64,000 nucleotides of DNA from NCBI RefSeq assembly GCF_002900965.1, contig NZ_PJOM01000006.1, forward strand, positions 1-64,000. Reading direction: 5' to 3'. The notes under the pieces were generated by a model that was not told where the DNA came from, did no database searches, and was given only the letters and a program-made list of their open reading frames with translations. The DNA comes from Pseudotabrizicola formosa (GTDB taxonomy: Bacteria > Pseudomonadota > Alphaproteobacteria > Rhodobacterales > Rhodobacteraceae). Made by a program: the position numbers and the translations under genes. This document shows, in pieces, positions 1 to 9,058 of this stretch (position 1 is the stretch's first letter; each line of letters starts with the position of its first letter).

Positions 1-24
1 GCCAGGATCAAACTCTCAAGTTGA
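1..24 (-). rRNA. 16S rRNA, 5' end only
   Basis: The reverse complement of the first bases contains CTTGAGAGTTTGATCCTGGC, the conserved 16S rRNA 5' segment used for universal primers. Only the first two dozen nucleotides of the gene lie in the window; the rest is to the left. The exact mature 5' end is estimated from alphaproteobacterial 16S genes. Confidence 0.93.
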
Positions 25-290
25 AAAGTTCCGAAGAACTTATCCTTGACGTCGAACCTTCGCACATCTGCCTGCATCCCTTAAGGACACAGGTCTTAAC
101 AATTCATGTGCTCAAGTTACCGAAGTAACCAGAACCCACAAACCGTGAAGCTTTCCCCAGGTCATCGGTCGGTAACCTCTCGGTCACTCCCCTGCTGGGC
201 AGATATGCTACGTGTCAGACGCCGATGCGCCCAAACCGCCCACATATCCCTTCATCACTTTCAATTTTCAAAGAGCAAGAAGACAAAAAT
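25..290 (-). promoter_or_regulatory. 16S rRNA leader with boxA-like antitermination signal
   Basis: This stretch upstream of 16S carries no gene. On the minus strand it reads TTGCTCTTTGA at 278-268, close to the boxA antitermination element (TGCTCTTTAACA in E. coli) found in rRNA leaders. The boxA reading rests on the sequence match and position; the leader boundaries are approximate. Confidence 0.6.
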
Positions 291-415
291 TTCAGGACCA
301 CCAATTTCTTGGTGCTTCCTGCAACCGTACCTTCAGATGTCTGCGTCGAACTTCCATCGTCGCCCCGTCGCTTCGTTTTCTGCGTTTCCGCTTGTCTTCC
401 GCTTCGGTAAGGCGG

Positions 416-444
416 TGTTTAGGCCCAGCTTCCAAAAGCTGCAA
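416..444 (-). promoter_or_regulatory. Possible rrn promoter
   Basis: On the minus strand TTGCAG (444-439) is followed after 17 bases by TAAACA (421-416), a weak sigma-70-like pair facing the 16S gene. The spacing is right but the -10 match is poor, so this is only a candidate. Nothing else recognisable lies between 445 and 657. Confidence 0.25.
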
Positions 445-657
445 GAGGAAATTTTCACATCCCTGTCGTTTTTCTCGGCTACCCTTTATTTTCTTGGGTG
501 AAATGCGCAAACTTTCTGCAGCCTGCACAGCCTGGCCGCGTCCGCGGCACCCGATTTTGCCCCCCGATCCGCCGAATCCTGGCCCGACCGGCCGAATCTG
601 CCACCAAAGATTCGCCGAATCTGCCCGACTCGCTCCCCCGCGCGGCTGCCGCCCTGC

Positions 658-1638
658 CTATTGTGCGGCCAGGACCGCTCCGGCCATCACACACAACAGC
701 TCGAACATCACCGTCGCCCCAAGATAGGCCGTGGCCCCGTTCACATCGAAAGGCGGCGAGACTTCCACCACATCCGCCCCCACGATCCGCACGCCCGCCA
801 GCTCCCGCACCACCTGCAACGCCTGAAAGCTGTTTGGCCCCCCAATTTCCGGCGTCCCGGTGCCCGGCGCATAGGCCGGGTCGATGAAATCGATGTCATA
901 AGAGATATAGGTCTCCCCCTGCCCCGCCCGTGCCCGGGCCTCGGCCATCACATCGGCCACCCCGCGCGCATGGAACTCCTCGATCGCAATCACCCGGATC
1001 CCCACTGCCTCGGCAAAGTCGCGGTCCTCGCGGTCATAGGCGGTGCCCCGGATGCCGATCATCGTCACGCGGTGCGGGTCCAGCAGCCCCTCTTCCACCG
1101 CGCGGCGGAACGGCGTGCCATGGGTGTAGAGGCTGCCGTTGAAATAGCTGTGGAACAAATCAGTATGGCTGTCGAAATGGATCATCCCCAGCCCGCTCGG
1201 GCTATGCGGGCGGTTCCGGGCCAGCGCCCGCAGGATCGGCAGACTGCACAGATGATCGCCCCCCGCCGTCAGCGGCACGATCCCTGCGGCGCGCAGACGG
1301 GTATAATACGCCTCCATCCGCGCAAGACTGTCCATCAGATCCGCCGGGTTCGGCCCCACATCGCCCAGATCGGCGCAGCGCACCGTCTCGAACGGCCGCA
1401 CGCCCGTGGCGGCATTCTCGGCCCGGATCATCGTCGATGCATCGCGCAAGCTGCGCGGCCCGTGCCTCGGCCCCGGCCGGTTCGTCGTGCCACCGTCCCA
1501 GGGTGCCCCCACCAACCCGATCTGAACCTCCTCAAAGCGGGGATGGTCCGGCGTCACCACCGGCAGCCGCATGAAGCTGGCCACGCCGGCGAATCGTGGC
1601 AGATCAAATCCCGACACGGGCACAAAGAACGGGTCCAT
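658..1638 (-). CDS. Agmatinase-like ureohydrolase (arginase/agmatinase family)
   Basis: This 326-residue protein belongs to the ureohydrolases, which hydrolyse agmatine or related guanidino compounds to an amine plus urea in the cytoplasm using a binuclear Mn centre. The metal-binding blocks are visible: GGDH, then DSHTD (normally DAHxD), then SYDIDFIDP. The length fits agmatinases. The ATG at 1638 begins MDPFFVPV and is preferred over a start about 50 residues further up, because that extension is low-complexity and not family-like. The gene stands alone beside the rRNA operon. The substrate cannot be fixed from sequence: agmatine, guanidinobutyrate and guanidinopropionate hydrolases look alike. 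Confidence 0.85.
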   Translation of the reverse strand: MDPFFVPVSGFDLPRFAGVASFMRLPVVTPDHPRFEEVQIGLVGAPWDGGTTNRPGPRHGPRSLRDASTMIRAENAATGVRPFETVRCADLGDVGPNPADLMDSLARMEAYYTRLRAAGIVPLTAGGDHLCSLPILRALARNRPHSPSGLGMIHFDSHTDLFHSYFNGSLYTHGTPFRRAVEEGLLDPHRVTMIGIRGTAYDREDRDFAEAVGIRVIAIEEFHARGVADVMAEARARAGQGETYISYDIDFIDPAYAPGTGTPEIGGPNSFQALQVVRELAGVRIVGADVVEVSPPFDVNGATAYLGATVMFELLCVMAGAVLAAQ

Positions 1639-1824
1639 GGTCAAACGGGCACTCCTTCTGTTTTCAACCTGACCGCGATCAAAACACCCCTTCCCCGTCC
1701 TGTCAGGCCCGTGCGCGACATCGAACCGGCCAATGAGCGCCCGTTTGCCGATGATCCGGCCTGCAGCCCTTGACCGATGGGTCCCCATAAGCCCTTATCG
1801 ACCAAAGCCATCAACGGACGGATC

Positions 1825-2199
1825 ATGTTCAACAAGACCACAGACCAGACAGCCCCCCCCTCGGGTGGTTCGCCCGCGCGCCCGTCGAACACCAAATCCG
1901 TGTTCTCCAGCGATCTCAAGATCACGGGTGAGGTCACCTCAATCGGCGATATCGAGATGCTGGGCGATATTGACGGCAACGTAACCGCCCGCAGCCTGAT
2001 CGTCGGTGCCGAAGGCCGGATGAGCGGCACCATCACAGCGGAAACCGTTGACGTGCGCGGCAAGGTCGATGGTCAGATCAGCGCAAACAGCTTCACGCTG
2101 CGTGCCGCCGCACAGGTCGCGGCCGACATCACCTATCACACGCTGATCATCGAAAGCGGCGGCCAGATCGAAGGCCATTTTGCCAAGCACAAGACCTGA
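1825..2199 (+). CDS. Bactofilin (polymer-forming cytoskeletal protein)
   Basis: This 124-residue protein consists of a short polar N-terminal tail followed by the bactofilin right-handed beta-helix, seen as repeated short strands with glycines (for example GDIEMLGDIDGNVTARSL, then VRGKVDGQI). Bactofilins polymerise without nucleotide into membrane-associated filaments that organise cell-wall synthesis or polarity. The start at MFNKTTDQ is chosen because a GGACGG ribosome-binding site lies just upstream and the length then fits the family. It is monocistronic, divergent from the ureohydrolase gene, and ends at a strong hairpin terminator. Confidence 0.88.
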   Translation: MFNKTTDQTAPPSGGSPARPSNTKSVFSSDLKITGEVTSIGDIEMLGDIDGNVTARSLIVGAEGRMSGTITAETVDVRGKVDGQISANSFTLRAAAQVAADITYHTLIIESGGQIEGHFAKHKT

Positions 2200-2228
2200 A
2201 GACGGTCAGCGCTGACCCAAGGCCAGAC

Positions 2229-2253
2229 CGGCCCCCGCTTGCGGGGGCCGTTT
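2229..2253 (+). terminator. Rho-independent terminator of bactofilin gene
   Basis: A perfect 10-bp stem, CGGCCCCCGC / GCGGGGGCCG with a TT loop at 2229-2250, is followed by TTT. It lies between the convergent bactofilin and thioesterase genes and may serve both. Confidence 0.7.
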
Positions 2254-2687
2254 CAATTCGGGCCCGTGGCCTTTGGCGGAATCGCATAGGTCAGCCCCGC
2301 CCGCGCCACCGGCTCGGCCCCGCCTTCCGAAAACAGCAGCACATCGCCCACCGCCAATGTGCGCCCCAGCTTGAGCACCCGCGCCTGCGCCAGCAGATCC
2401 ACATCTGCGCGCGGCTTGCGCATGAAATCCATCGCGCAATTCGTCGTGACCGCGAGCGCCACCGGGCCGATCCGGCTCAGGATCGCCAGATACATCGCCA
2501 CATCCGCAAGCCCGAACATCGCCGGGCCAGACACCGTGCCACCCGGCCGCAAATGCTGTGCCGTCACCCGAAGCCTCAGGGTCACCCCGGCCAGATCGGC
2601 GCGCTCAACCTGGAAATCTGCGGCAACCTGCCCGAAATCGCGCAGCAAAAACGCCTGCAAGGCCGCTGCATCCATCTGAACTGTCAT
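2253..2687 (-). CDS. PaaI-family hotdog-fold thioesterase
   Basis: This 144-residue protein has the size and pattern of a single hotdog domain of the PaaI/YbgC acyl-CoA thioesterase superfamily. The long central helix region GPAMFGLADVAMYLAIL is followed by strands such as AMDFMRKP. The likely reaction is hydrolysis of an acyl-CoA thioester; the acyl group is unknown. It sits just downstream of the MFS-peptidase-ctaA operon on the same strand, 56 bases away, and may be its last member. Confidence 0.75.
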   Translation of the reverse strand: MTVQMDAAALQAFLLRDFGQVAADFQVERADLAGVTLRLRVTAQHLRPGGTVSGPAMFGLADVAMYLAILSRIGPVALAVTTNCAMDFMRKPRADVDLLAQARVLKLGRTLAVGDVLLFSEGGAEPVARAGLTYAIPPKATGPN

Positions 2688-2743
2688 CCTGCGCTCCCCT
2701 TTTTGCTTTCCCCTGCCGCACCGTCAGCCGTGGCATGGTCCTC

Positions 2744-3910
2744 CTAGCGCCGCAGCAGCAAAACCAAGGCCCCCAGCGCCAAGATCAGCGCAGCGCCAAC
2801 CAAGGCCAGCGGCCCGCCCACCGTCATGATCCATGTTCCCAACACTGGGGCCACCGCCGTTGCCACCATCGCCGGCAGCGAAATCGCCGCCGCCGAGGCT
2901 GCGTAATCGGCAGGCCCATTCACCTCGGAAATCAACAGCGGCTTCAGAATGGTCAAAATCCCCATGGCCGCGCCCTGCACCGCCGCAAAGGCAAAGACCA
3001 AGGCCACCCCGCCCCCCGACAGCAGCAGGAACACCGGCCCCGCCACCATCGCCAGAACGGTGAACATCGATGCCACCCGTGTCTGCATCCGCGCGCCTGC
3101 CGCCATCAGCGCAATCCGGCCCAACACCTGCGATGGCCCGATCAGCGCCGCCGCCGTCACCGCGCGCCCGTCCGCCACCCCCATTTCGGCCAGCAAGGGC
3201 CGCATCAGACTGACCAGCATCCAGTGATCCAGGTTCAGCAGCGCAAACAGCGCCATCAGCCCCAGCACCCCGGGCCGGGCCAGGATCACCCGCCATGACG
3301 CGCCTGCCGCTGGCTTTGGCCCCCCCCGCACCCGCCCGCCGCCCAAGGCATGCGCGCCCCAGACCTGCAACGGCAGCATGACGCAAACCACAGCCGCCAC
3401 CGCCGACCAGACGGCAATGCGCCAGCCAAAGGCCTCTGCCAAGGCCGCGCCCGCCGGAAAGGCCAGGGTGGATGCCAGCCCCGCCACCAGCGTCACCTTG
3501 GTAATCGGTGCCCGTGCCTGATCGCCAAAGCGCCGGATCAGCAGGGCAAAACACACCTCATACAAGGTGGCCGATGCCGCAGCCCCCAAACCCACAAAAG
3601 CCGCAAGATAGACCAGCGGATGCCAGGCCACCGCCAGCAGTGCCAAAGCCGCGGCCCCCAGCACGGTGCCAAACCCCATCAGGCGCAGCGCATGCCCCCG
3701 GTCCACCCAGCGCCCAACCTGCGGCGATGCCAGCGCCGTCACCCCAATCGCCAGAAACGGCCCCAGCGCCAGCACGCCATTGCCCCAAGGCAACTCCCGC
3801 TGCCAGACCAGCACCAGCGCGGCAAAGATGTAAAAGAAACATGCATAGCCAAGCGTCTGCCCAAAGGCCAAGGCCCAGACCGCCACCTGTTCCTTGCGCG
3901 CCAGTGTCAC
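2744..3910 (-). CDS. MFS transporter
   Basis: The 388-residue product is almost entirely hydrophobic with about 12 predicted membrane helices, and it carries a major facilitator loop signature between helices 2 and 3 (GRWVDRGHALR). It is an inner-membrane secondary transporter of unknown substrate. The likely start is a GTG at 3910 that overlaps the stop of the upstream carboxypeptidase gene (GTGA), so translation is probably coupled. It is the third gene of the ctaA-M32-MFS operon. Confidence 0.8.
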   Translation of the reverse strand: MTLARKEQVAVWALAFGQTLGYACFFYIFAALVLVWQRELPWGNGVLALGPFLAIGVTALASPQVGRWVDRGHALRLMGFGTVLGAAALALLAVAWHPLVYLAAFVGLGAAASATLYEVCFALLIRRFGDQARAPITKVTLVAGLASTLAFPAGAALAEAFGWRIAVWSAVAAVVCVMLPLQVWGAHALGGGRVRGGPKPAAGASWRVILARPGVLGLMALFALLNLDHWMLVSLMRPLLAEMGVADGRAVTAAALIGPSQVLGRIALMAAGARMQTRVASMFTVLAMVAGPVFLLLSGGGVALVFAFAAVQGAAMGILTILKPLLISEVNGPADYAASAAAISLPAMVATAVAPVLGTWIMTVGGPLALVGAALILALGALVLLLRR

Positions 3911-5391
3911 AGCCGGTAAATCGCCCCGAACTTGGCCTCAAGATAATCCAGCAACGGCCCTTCGCTCGGTTCAAACCCACAGGCCAGCGCCACCACCTCG
4001 CGCGGCTCATACAATCCGCCGTGCCGTTGCAGGTTTTCGCGCAGCCACGCCGTCGCGGGCCGGGCATCTCCGCGCGCCAGATGATCATCCACATCCGGCA
4101 CGGCGCGGCGCATCGCCACGTTCAGGCAGCCCGCGTAAACATTGCCCAGTGTGTAGGTCGGGAAATAGCCAAACAGGCCAACCGACCAATGCACATCCTG
4201 CAACATCCCTTGGCTTGCCCGTGGCACCTCAACGCCGAAATCAGCCTTGAAACGGTCATTCCACGCGGCCTCCAGATCGCTGACCGCCAGATCGCCCCGG
4301 ATCAGCGCGCGCTCCAGATCAAAGCGCAGCATCACATGCAGGTTATAATGCACCTCATCCGCCTCGGTCCGGATGAACCCGGACTGCACCCGGTTGACCG
4401 CGCCATAGAACGCATCCGCATCCGGCACGCCAAATCCGTCAAACCGGCTTTGCATCTGGCCGAACATCCACCCCGTAAAGGCGCGCCCCCGGCCCAGCTG
4501 GTTCTCATAGATCCGGCTCTGGCTTTCATGCACCCCCATGCTCACCCCCGCCCCCAGCGGGGTCAGCCGGTAATCGGGGTCGATCCCCAGCTCATAGCAG
4601 GCATGCCCCACCTCATGGATCGTCGAGTAAAAGCAGTTGAACGGATCGCTCTCCACCACCCGCGTGGTGATGCGGGCATCATCGCCAGAGCCCGAACTGA
4701 ACGGATGCACCGCCAGATCCAGCCGCCCCCGCTCCCAGTCATAGCCAAAGGCCGAGGCCAGATCGCGCGCCATCCGCATCTGCGCGTCCTGCCCGAAATG
4801 CCCCGCCAGCGGCGCGGGCTGATGGCTGGCCCCCATGACCGCCCCGCGCAAGGCCACCAGCCGGGGCCGCATCGCCTCAAACATCCGGCCAAGCGACTCC
4901 GCCGTCGCCCCCGGCTCATAATCGTCGATCAGCGCATCATACAGATCACCGCCCTGCGCCAGACAGGCTGCTTCCTCGCGCCGCAGCCGGATCACCTCGG
5001 CCAGGGTGGGCAAAAACGCCGCCACATCATCCGAGGCCCGCGCCTCGGCCCAGATCCCCTGCGCCCGGCTGGTCAGCCGCGCCAAGGCCTGTGCCAGCGC
5101 GCCCGGCACCTTAGTCGCCCGCTGATAAGACCGGGTGATGTGGCGCAGGTTGGCCGCCGCCACCGCATCCGCCGCCACCGCCTGCGCCAGCCAGTCTGCA
5201 ATTCGCGGATCGGTGCGCCGCGCGTGCAGCACCCCCTCCATCGCCGACATCTCTTCCGACCGCTGCTCGGCCGCCCCGCGCGGCATCATCGTCTCCTGAT
5301 CCCAGCCCAGACGCCCGGCAACCTGTGCCAAAGCCTCAGTCTCGCGCTGGAATGCCATCAGATCGGCGTAAGCCGTCGTGTTCACAGTCAT
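3907..5391 (-). CDS. M32 family metallocarboxypeptidase
   Basis: The 494-residue protein matches the thermostable carboxypeptidase Taq (M32) family in length and motifs. The zinc site HEVGH sits in TIHEVGHACYELG, and downstream blocks GVHESQSR and TGWMF are typical. It removes C-terminal amino acids from peptides in the cytoplasm. The ATG at 5391 (MTVNTTAY) overlaps the ctaA stop as ATGA, which settles the start. The C-terminus overlaps the MFS gene in the same way. Confidence 0.92.
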   Translation of the reverse strand: MTVNTTAYADLMAFQRETEALAQVAGRLGWDQETMMPRGAAEQRSEEMSAMEGVLHARRTDPRIADWLAQAVAADAVAAANLRHITRSYQRATKVPGALAQALARLTSRAQGIWAEARASDDVAAFLPTLAEVIRLRREEAACLAQGGDLYDALIDDYEPGATAESLGRMFEAMRPRLVALRGAVMGASHQPAPLAGHFGQDAQMRMARDLASAFGYDWERGRLDLAVHPFSSGSGDDARITTRVVESDPFNCFYSTIHEVGHACYELGIDPDYRLTPLGAGVSMGVHESQSRIYENQLGRGRAFTGWMFGQMQSRFDGFGVPDADAFYGAVNRVQSGFIRTEADEVHYNLHVMLRFDLERALIRGDLAVSDLEAAWNDRFKADFGVEVPRASQGMLQDVHWSVGLFGYFPTYTLGNVYAGCLNVAMRRAVPDVDDHLARGDARPATAWLRENLQRHGGLYEPREVVALACGFEPSEGPLLDYLEAKFGAIYRL

Positions 5392-6551
5392 GCCGTGCCC
5401 TTCCGGATCGACCCGGCGAGCGGGTATTGTGACAGATAACGCGCGCGCAGGATCAGCACCCACAGGAAGACAGCCCCCAGCTGATGGGTGATCGCCACAT
5501 GCAACTGCGCCGCCGTCAGCACGGCCCAGATGCCAAGCGCCACCTGCGCCAACATCATCGCCATCACCATATGGAACGCAAACCGCGTCGTCGCATGCGC
5601 CGATTTGCGCCCGCGCAGCCAGACCACCACGCCAAAGGCAAAGAGCCCATAGCCCGCCATCCGGTGCAGGAACTGCACCAGCCCGGGGTTTTCAAAAAAC
5701 GCATGCCAGACCGGCAGACTGCCGCCCTGCCCGTCCGGCACATAAAACGCATCCGCCGGGAAGAACTGCCCGTTCATATCCGGCCAGGTCGGGAAGGCGC
5801 GGCCCGCATCAATCCCCGCCACCAGAGCCCCCAGCACGATCTGCAGAAACGCAAAGTGCATCAGCCCGGTCGACAGGGAAAACAGCTTACCCTCCCGCGT
5901 GCGCCGCGCCTGCAACAGCGCGGCCTCCGACCGCCCCAGCAGGAACACATACCAGGCAATGAACCCCAGGATCACAAAGGCCAGCCCCAGATGCGTCGCC
6001 AGCCGGTAAGACGCGACCGAGGTCATCGCCCCGGTCAGGCCAGAGGCCACCATCCACCAGCCAATCGCGCCCTGCAAACCGCCCAAGGCCCCGATCAGCA
6101 CCAGCCGCCCGGTCCAGCCCGGCGGGATGCGCTTGGTCGCCCAGAAGAACAGGAAGCCCACGGCCCAGACCAGACCCACGGCCCGCCCCAACTGCCGATG
6201 CCCCCATTCCCACCAGTAAATCACCTTGAAGGCCGACATCTCCATGCCCGCATTCATCAGCTGATACTGCGGGCTGGCACGATATTTCTCGAATTCCGAC
6301 AGCCAGTCGGCCTCGTTCATCGGCGGCAAGGCCCCGGTCACGGGCCGCCATTCGGTGATCGACAGGCCAGAGTCGGTCAGCCGCGTCAGCCCCCCCACCA
6401 CGATCATCGCCATGACCATCAGAAACAGCACGATCAGCCAGATCCGCACCGCCCCCCGCGCGCCCTTGGGCCCCGCGTCGATCAGGCTTCCCTGCGGCGT
6501 GGGGGCCACCTTGCCGCCCACCTCCTCGAAAATGCTGCGCTTGCCCGCCAT
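5388..6551 (-). CDS. ctaA: Heme A synthase CtaA (Cox15 type)
   Basis: This 387-residue integral membrane protein oxidises the C8 methyl of heme O to give heme A for aa3-type cytochrome oxidases. Family hallmarks are visible: GGLTRLTDSGLSITEW, the EWGHRQLGR histidine segment, a second histidine block FLHRMAGYG, and THQLGAVFLW near the C-terminus, across about eight membrane helices. A start at MAGKRSIF is used; a second ATG lies four codons upstream. It opens an operon with the M32 peptidase and the MFS transporter. Confidence 0.94.
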   Translation of the reverse strand: MAGKRSIFEEVGGKVAPTPQGSLIDAGPKGARGAVRIWLIVLFLMVMAMIVVGGLTRLTDSGLSITEWRPVTGALPPMNEADWLSEFEKYRASPQYQLMNAGMEMSAFKVIYWWEWGHRQLGRAVGLVWAVGFLFFWATKRIPPGWTGRLVLIGALGGLQGAIGWWMVASGLTGAMTSVASYRLATHLGLAFVILGFIAWYVFLLGRSEAALLQARRTREGKLFSLSTGLMHFAFLQIVLGALVAGIDAGRAFPTWPDMNGQFFPADAFYVPDGQGGSLPVWHAFFENPGLVQFLHRMAGYGLFAFGVVVWLRGRKSAHATTRFAFHMVMAMMLAQVALGIWAVLTAAQLHVAITHQLGAVFLWVLILRARYLSQYPLAGSIRKGTA

Positions 6552-6710
6552 AACCCGCCTCATACCTTGCTGGCGCGGACACTAGGCCGGGGCCTGAATG
6601 GCTTCAAGGGGGGTGCGGCGATGGGGATGGGGGGCAAGCCTGTGGGTGAATAGCCATTTGCGTCCTGTCGCTTCTTCTCTTGGCCCGGAATCAAGGCGCG
6701 CAGCGCCGCC

Positions 6711-6840
6711 GGGCCGCGCCCGACCTCCCCCCGGGAGGGCGCATTGCAACCGTTCCGCCCAGAACTCCAGTGGAGGTAAGCCGAACCATAAACCGCCTAG
6801 AACCAGCGTCGGCGCGCCATCCCGAGGTCGGGCGCGGCCC
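6711..6840. repeat. Long inverted repeat in intergenic DNA
   Basis: The arm at 6711-6727, GGGCCGCGCCCGACCTC, is repeated exactly in inverted orientation at 6824-6840, with 96 bases between. A smaller palindrome, CCTCCCCCCGGGAGG, begins inside the left arm. The 6552-6992 interval holds no convincing gene; weak reading frames on both strands here look like by-products of the GC-rich repeat. It could be a dispersed repeat or a structured RNA. Confidence 0.55.
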
Positions 6841-6992
6841 TGTGTTGCAAGGTCCGTAAAGATGCAGGTCATCCGGAAAGAGATGAGCGACTTTTAAAAT
6901 TGATTGCCCGATGCCAATCCTAGGCTGCATAAGCGTGACCCGATTTCCAAGCCGATACGAGGAACGGTCAAGACATCGGCAAACACAGCGCC

Positions 6993-7463
6993 CTACCCCC
7001 CGCCAAACCCTTCCGGCACCCGCCGCCCCTCAACCCCCGCCATCCCCGCGTCCTCCAGCAAGTCCGCCAGCATCGCCTCCACATTCTGCCCCGCCGCCGA
7101 CAGATGCGCCCAGATCTCGCGCGCGGCGGGCGCAATGCGCGGCTCCTGCACGGCCCGCGCCGTGTGCAGCCAGACCGCCAGCCCGTCGCTGCTCACATAG
7201 TCGCGCGCCTTGCGCAGTGCTGCGATCTTCGTCTGCGCCGCGCGCACAAACCGCGCCACCTCTGCCGGTTTCCAGCTGGCAAGCGTGGTCAGGTCCACTC
7301 CTTCCGCCAGATAGACCGCCGCCCAGAACTGCGCGGCGGCGGCGTGTTGCTCCACCGCATGGGGTTTGCCCCCGGCCAGCCGGTCCGCCACCGCCTGCGC
7401 CTCATCCACCAGCGCCTTTACGGCCTTTTCGATCTGCCAATTGCCGAAATCCGTGCCGGACAT
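6993..7463 (-). CDS. Conserved hypothetical protein
   Basis: This 156-residue soluble protein is rich in alanine and predicted mostly helical (for example FVRAAQTKIAALRKARDYV). I do not recognise a family. The ATG at 7463 (MSGTDFGNW) is chosen because a ribosome-binding-like GGGGACA sequence lies just ahead; another start 12 codons upstream is possible. It has no membrane segment or signal peptide, and no operon partner is obvious, with trmJ on the same strand upstream across an intergenic gap of over 100 bases. Confidence 0.6.
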   Translation of the reverse strand: MSGTDFGNWQIEKAVKALVDEAQAVADRLAGGKPHAVEQHAAAAQFWAAVYLAEGVDLTTLASWKPAEVARFVRAAQTKIAALRKARDYVSSDGLAVWLHTARAVQEPRIAPAAREIWAHLSAAGQNVEAMLADLLEDAGMAGVEGRRVPEGFGGG

Positions 7464-7585
7464 CGCATGTCCCCTTTCAAAATCATCAGTCTGACACAAG
7501 CGAAGGTGTTAAGAATTCATGAATCCCACACAGCCAAGCCATTGATTTCAATAAACATCAAAGGCTGTAACACAGGGGGAAGCCC

Positions 7586-8323
7586 TCACTCCCCCTGCTG
7601 GCGCAGACGAAAGGCGATCTGGCGCAGCATGCCGTGAAAGGTCTGCACCTCGGCCCGGGTCAGGCCCAGCCGGGCCCACATGTTGCGCAGGTTCAGCCGC
7701 ATGTTGGCGGCCTTGGTCTCGGGAAAGAAGAACCCCGCCGCCTCCAGCCGTTCCTCAAAATGATCGGCCAGCTTTTCCACCTCCACCCGCGCCGCAAACT
7801 CGGTGCGGGCCAGTTCCATCACCTCGGGGGCCACCGCCACCGTCTGGCGGCGCCATTCATAGCCCATCAGCAGGGCGCATTGGCCCAGGTTCAGGCTGGG
7901 AAACTCGGGGTTGACCGGAACGGTCACGATGGCATTGGCCAGCGCCACATCCTCATTCTCCAGCCCCGCCCGCTCCGGCCCGAACAGAACGCCCACCTTC
8001 TTTCCTTCGGCCGCCATCGCGCGGGCCATCTCCATCGCCCGTTCCGGTGTGACGACGGGCTTGACCAGCTCGCGCGGGCGGGCGGTGGTCGCGAAAACAT
8101 AGTCGCAATCCCCGATCGCCGCCGCCACATCCGGGAACAGCCCCGCCTGATCCAGCAGCCGCCCCGCCCCCGACGCCATCGCCACCGCCTTGGGGTTGGG
8201 CCAGCCGTCGCGCGGGGCCACGATCCGCATCCGGGTCAGCCCGAAGTTCAGCATCGCGCGGGCTGCGGCCCCGATGTTTTCGCCCATCTGCGGGCGGACG
8301 AGGATGAAGGCTGGTTCAATCAT
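7586..8323 (-). CDS. trmJ: TrmJ-type tRNA 2'-O-methyltransferase (SpoU/TrmH family)
   Basis: The 245-residue protein is a SPOUT-class RNA methyltransferase. The three SpoU motifs can be seen: ENIGAAARAMLNFG at the N-terminus, GVLFGPERAGLENED in the middle, and PVNPEFPSLNLGQCALLMGYE near residue 140. The match is closest to TrmJ, which 2'-O-methylates position 32 of tRNAs with SAM. The start is the ATG of MIEPAFILV; a GTG three codons upstream is also open. Confidence 0.85.
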   Translation of the reverse strand: MIEPAFILVRPQMGENIGAAARAMLNFGLTRMRIVAPRDGWPNPKAVAMASGAGRLLDQAGLFPDVAAAIGDCDYVFATTARPRELVKPVVTPERAMEMARAMAAEGKKVGVLFGPERAGLENEDVALANAIVTVPVNPEFPSLNLGQCALLMGYEWRRQTVAVAPEVMELARTEFAARVEVEKLADHFEERLEAAGFFFPETKAANMRLNLRNMWARLGLTRAEVQTFHGMLRQIAFRLRQQGE

Positions 8324-8437
8324 GCTGGGCACCCCTTATTCTGCTGGCCTGTTACGCCAGCCGATCCCTGCGGGCAAGTGATGGTCAAGCCCGGAAAAGG
8401 CTGGTAAGCCAGCCAAAACCCGCCGCGAGGACATGTC

Positions 8438-9058
8438 ATGGCCGCAGAAGACCGCCCGCAGATCACCCTGATCACCCCGCCCAGCTTTGATCTGGATGTG
8501 TTTCCGGCCCAGCTTGCCGGCGTGCTCGATACGGTCGAGGTGGCCTGCCTGCGGATCGCGCTGGCCAGCAAGGAGGAAGACAACCTGCTGCGCGCGGGCG
8601 ACGTGCTGCGCGAGCTGGCCCATGCCCGCGACGTGGCGGTGGTGATGGACAGCCACCTGCTGCTGGTCGACCGGTTGGGGCTGGACGGGGTGCACCTGAC
8701 CGACGGCGCCCGCACGGTGCGCAAGGCCCGCAAGGATCTGGGGGCGGATGCGATTGTCGGCGCGTTCTGCGGCCCCACCCGGCATGAGGGGATCAGCGCG
8801 GGAGAAGGCGGGGCCGATTATGTAGCCTTCGGTCCGGTGGGGGTATCTCCGCTCGACCAGGGCACGCAGGCCGCGTTCGAGCTGTTCGAATGGTGGTCGG
8901 AAATGATCGAAGTGCCGGTGATCGCCGAAGGCGCGCTGACGGCCGAGCTGATCGAGCGCTTTGGCCCTGTCACCGATTTCTTCGCCATCGGGTCCGAAAT
9001 CTGGGGCACGGATGACCCCGTTGCAGCCCTCAAGGCCCTGCTCGCCCCGCTGGGTTGA
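8438..9058 (+). CDS. thiE: Thiamine phosphate synthase family protein
   Basis: This 206-residue TIM-barrel-like protein resembles ThiE, which joins HMP-pyrophosphate and thiazole phosphate to form thiamine phosphate. Recognisable blocks are LGLDGVHL, GAFCGPTRHEG and GGADYVAFGPVG, the last being the phosphate-binding segment. The classical GADGVHLGQ and TxTK signatures are imperfect, so a divergent or specialised ThiE is possible. It is monocistronic and convergent with olsA, whose 3' end overlaps it by about 28 bases. Confidence 0.72.
   Translation: MAAEDRPQITLITPPSFDLDVFPAQLAGVLDTVEVACLRIALASKEEDNLLRAGDVLRELAHARDVAVVMDSHLLLVDRLGLDGVHLTDGARTVRKARKDLGADAIVGAFCGPTRHEGISAGEGGADYVAFGPVGVSPLDQGTQAAFELFEWWSEMIEVPVIAEGALTAELIERFGPVTDFFAIGSEIWGTDDPVAALKALLAPLG

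Noticed and set aside
3508-5439. 643-codon plus-strand reading frame
   Set aside because: It lies antisense to the M32 carboxypeptidase and MFS genes, is full of arginine, histidine and proline, and has no domain. It is a shadow of GC-rich codon use.
6582-6897. Short frames on both strands in the ctaA upstream region
   Set aside because: They cover the GC-rich inverted repeat, overlap each other and show no family features.
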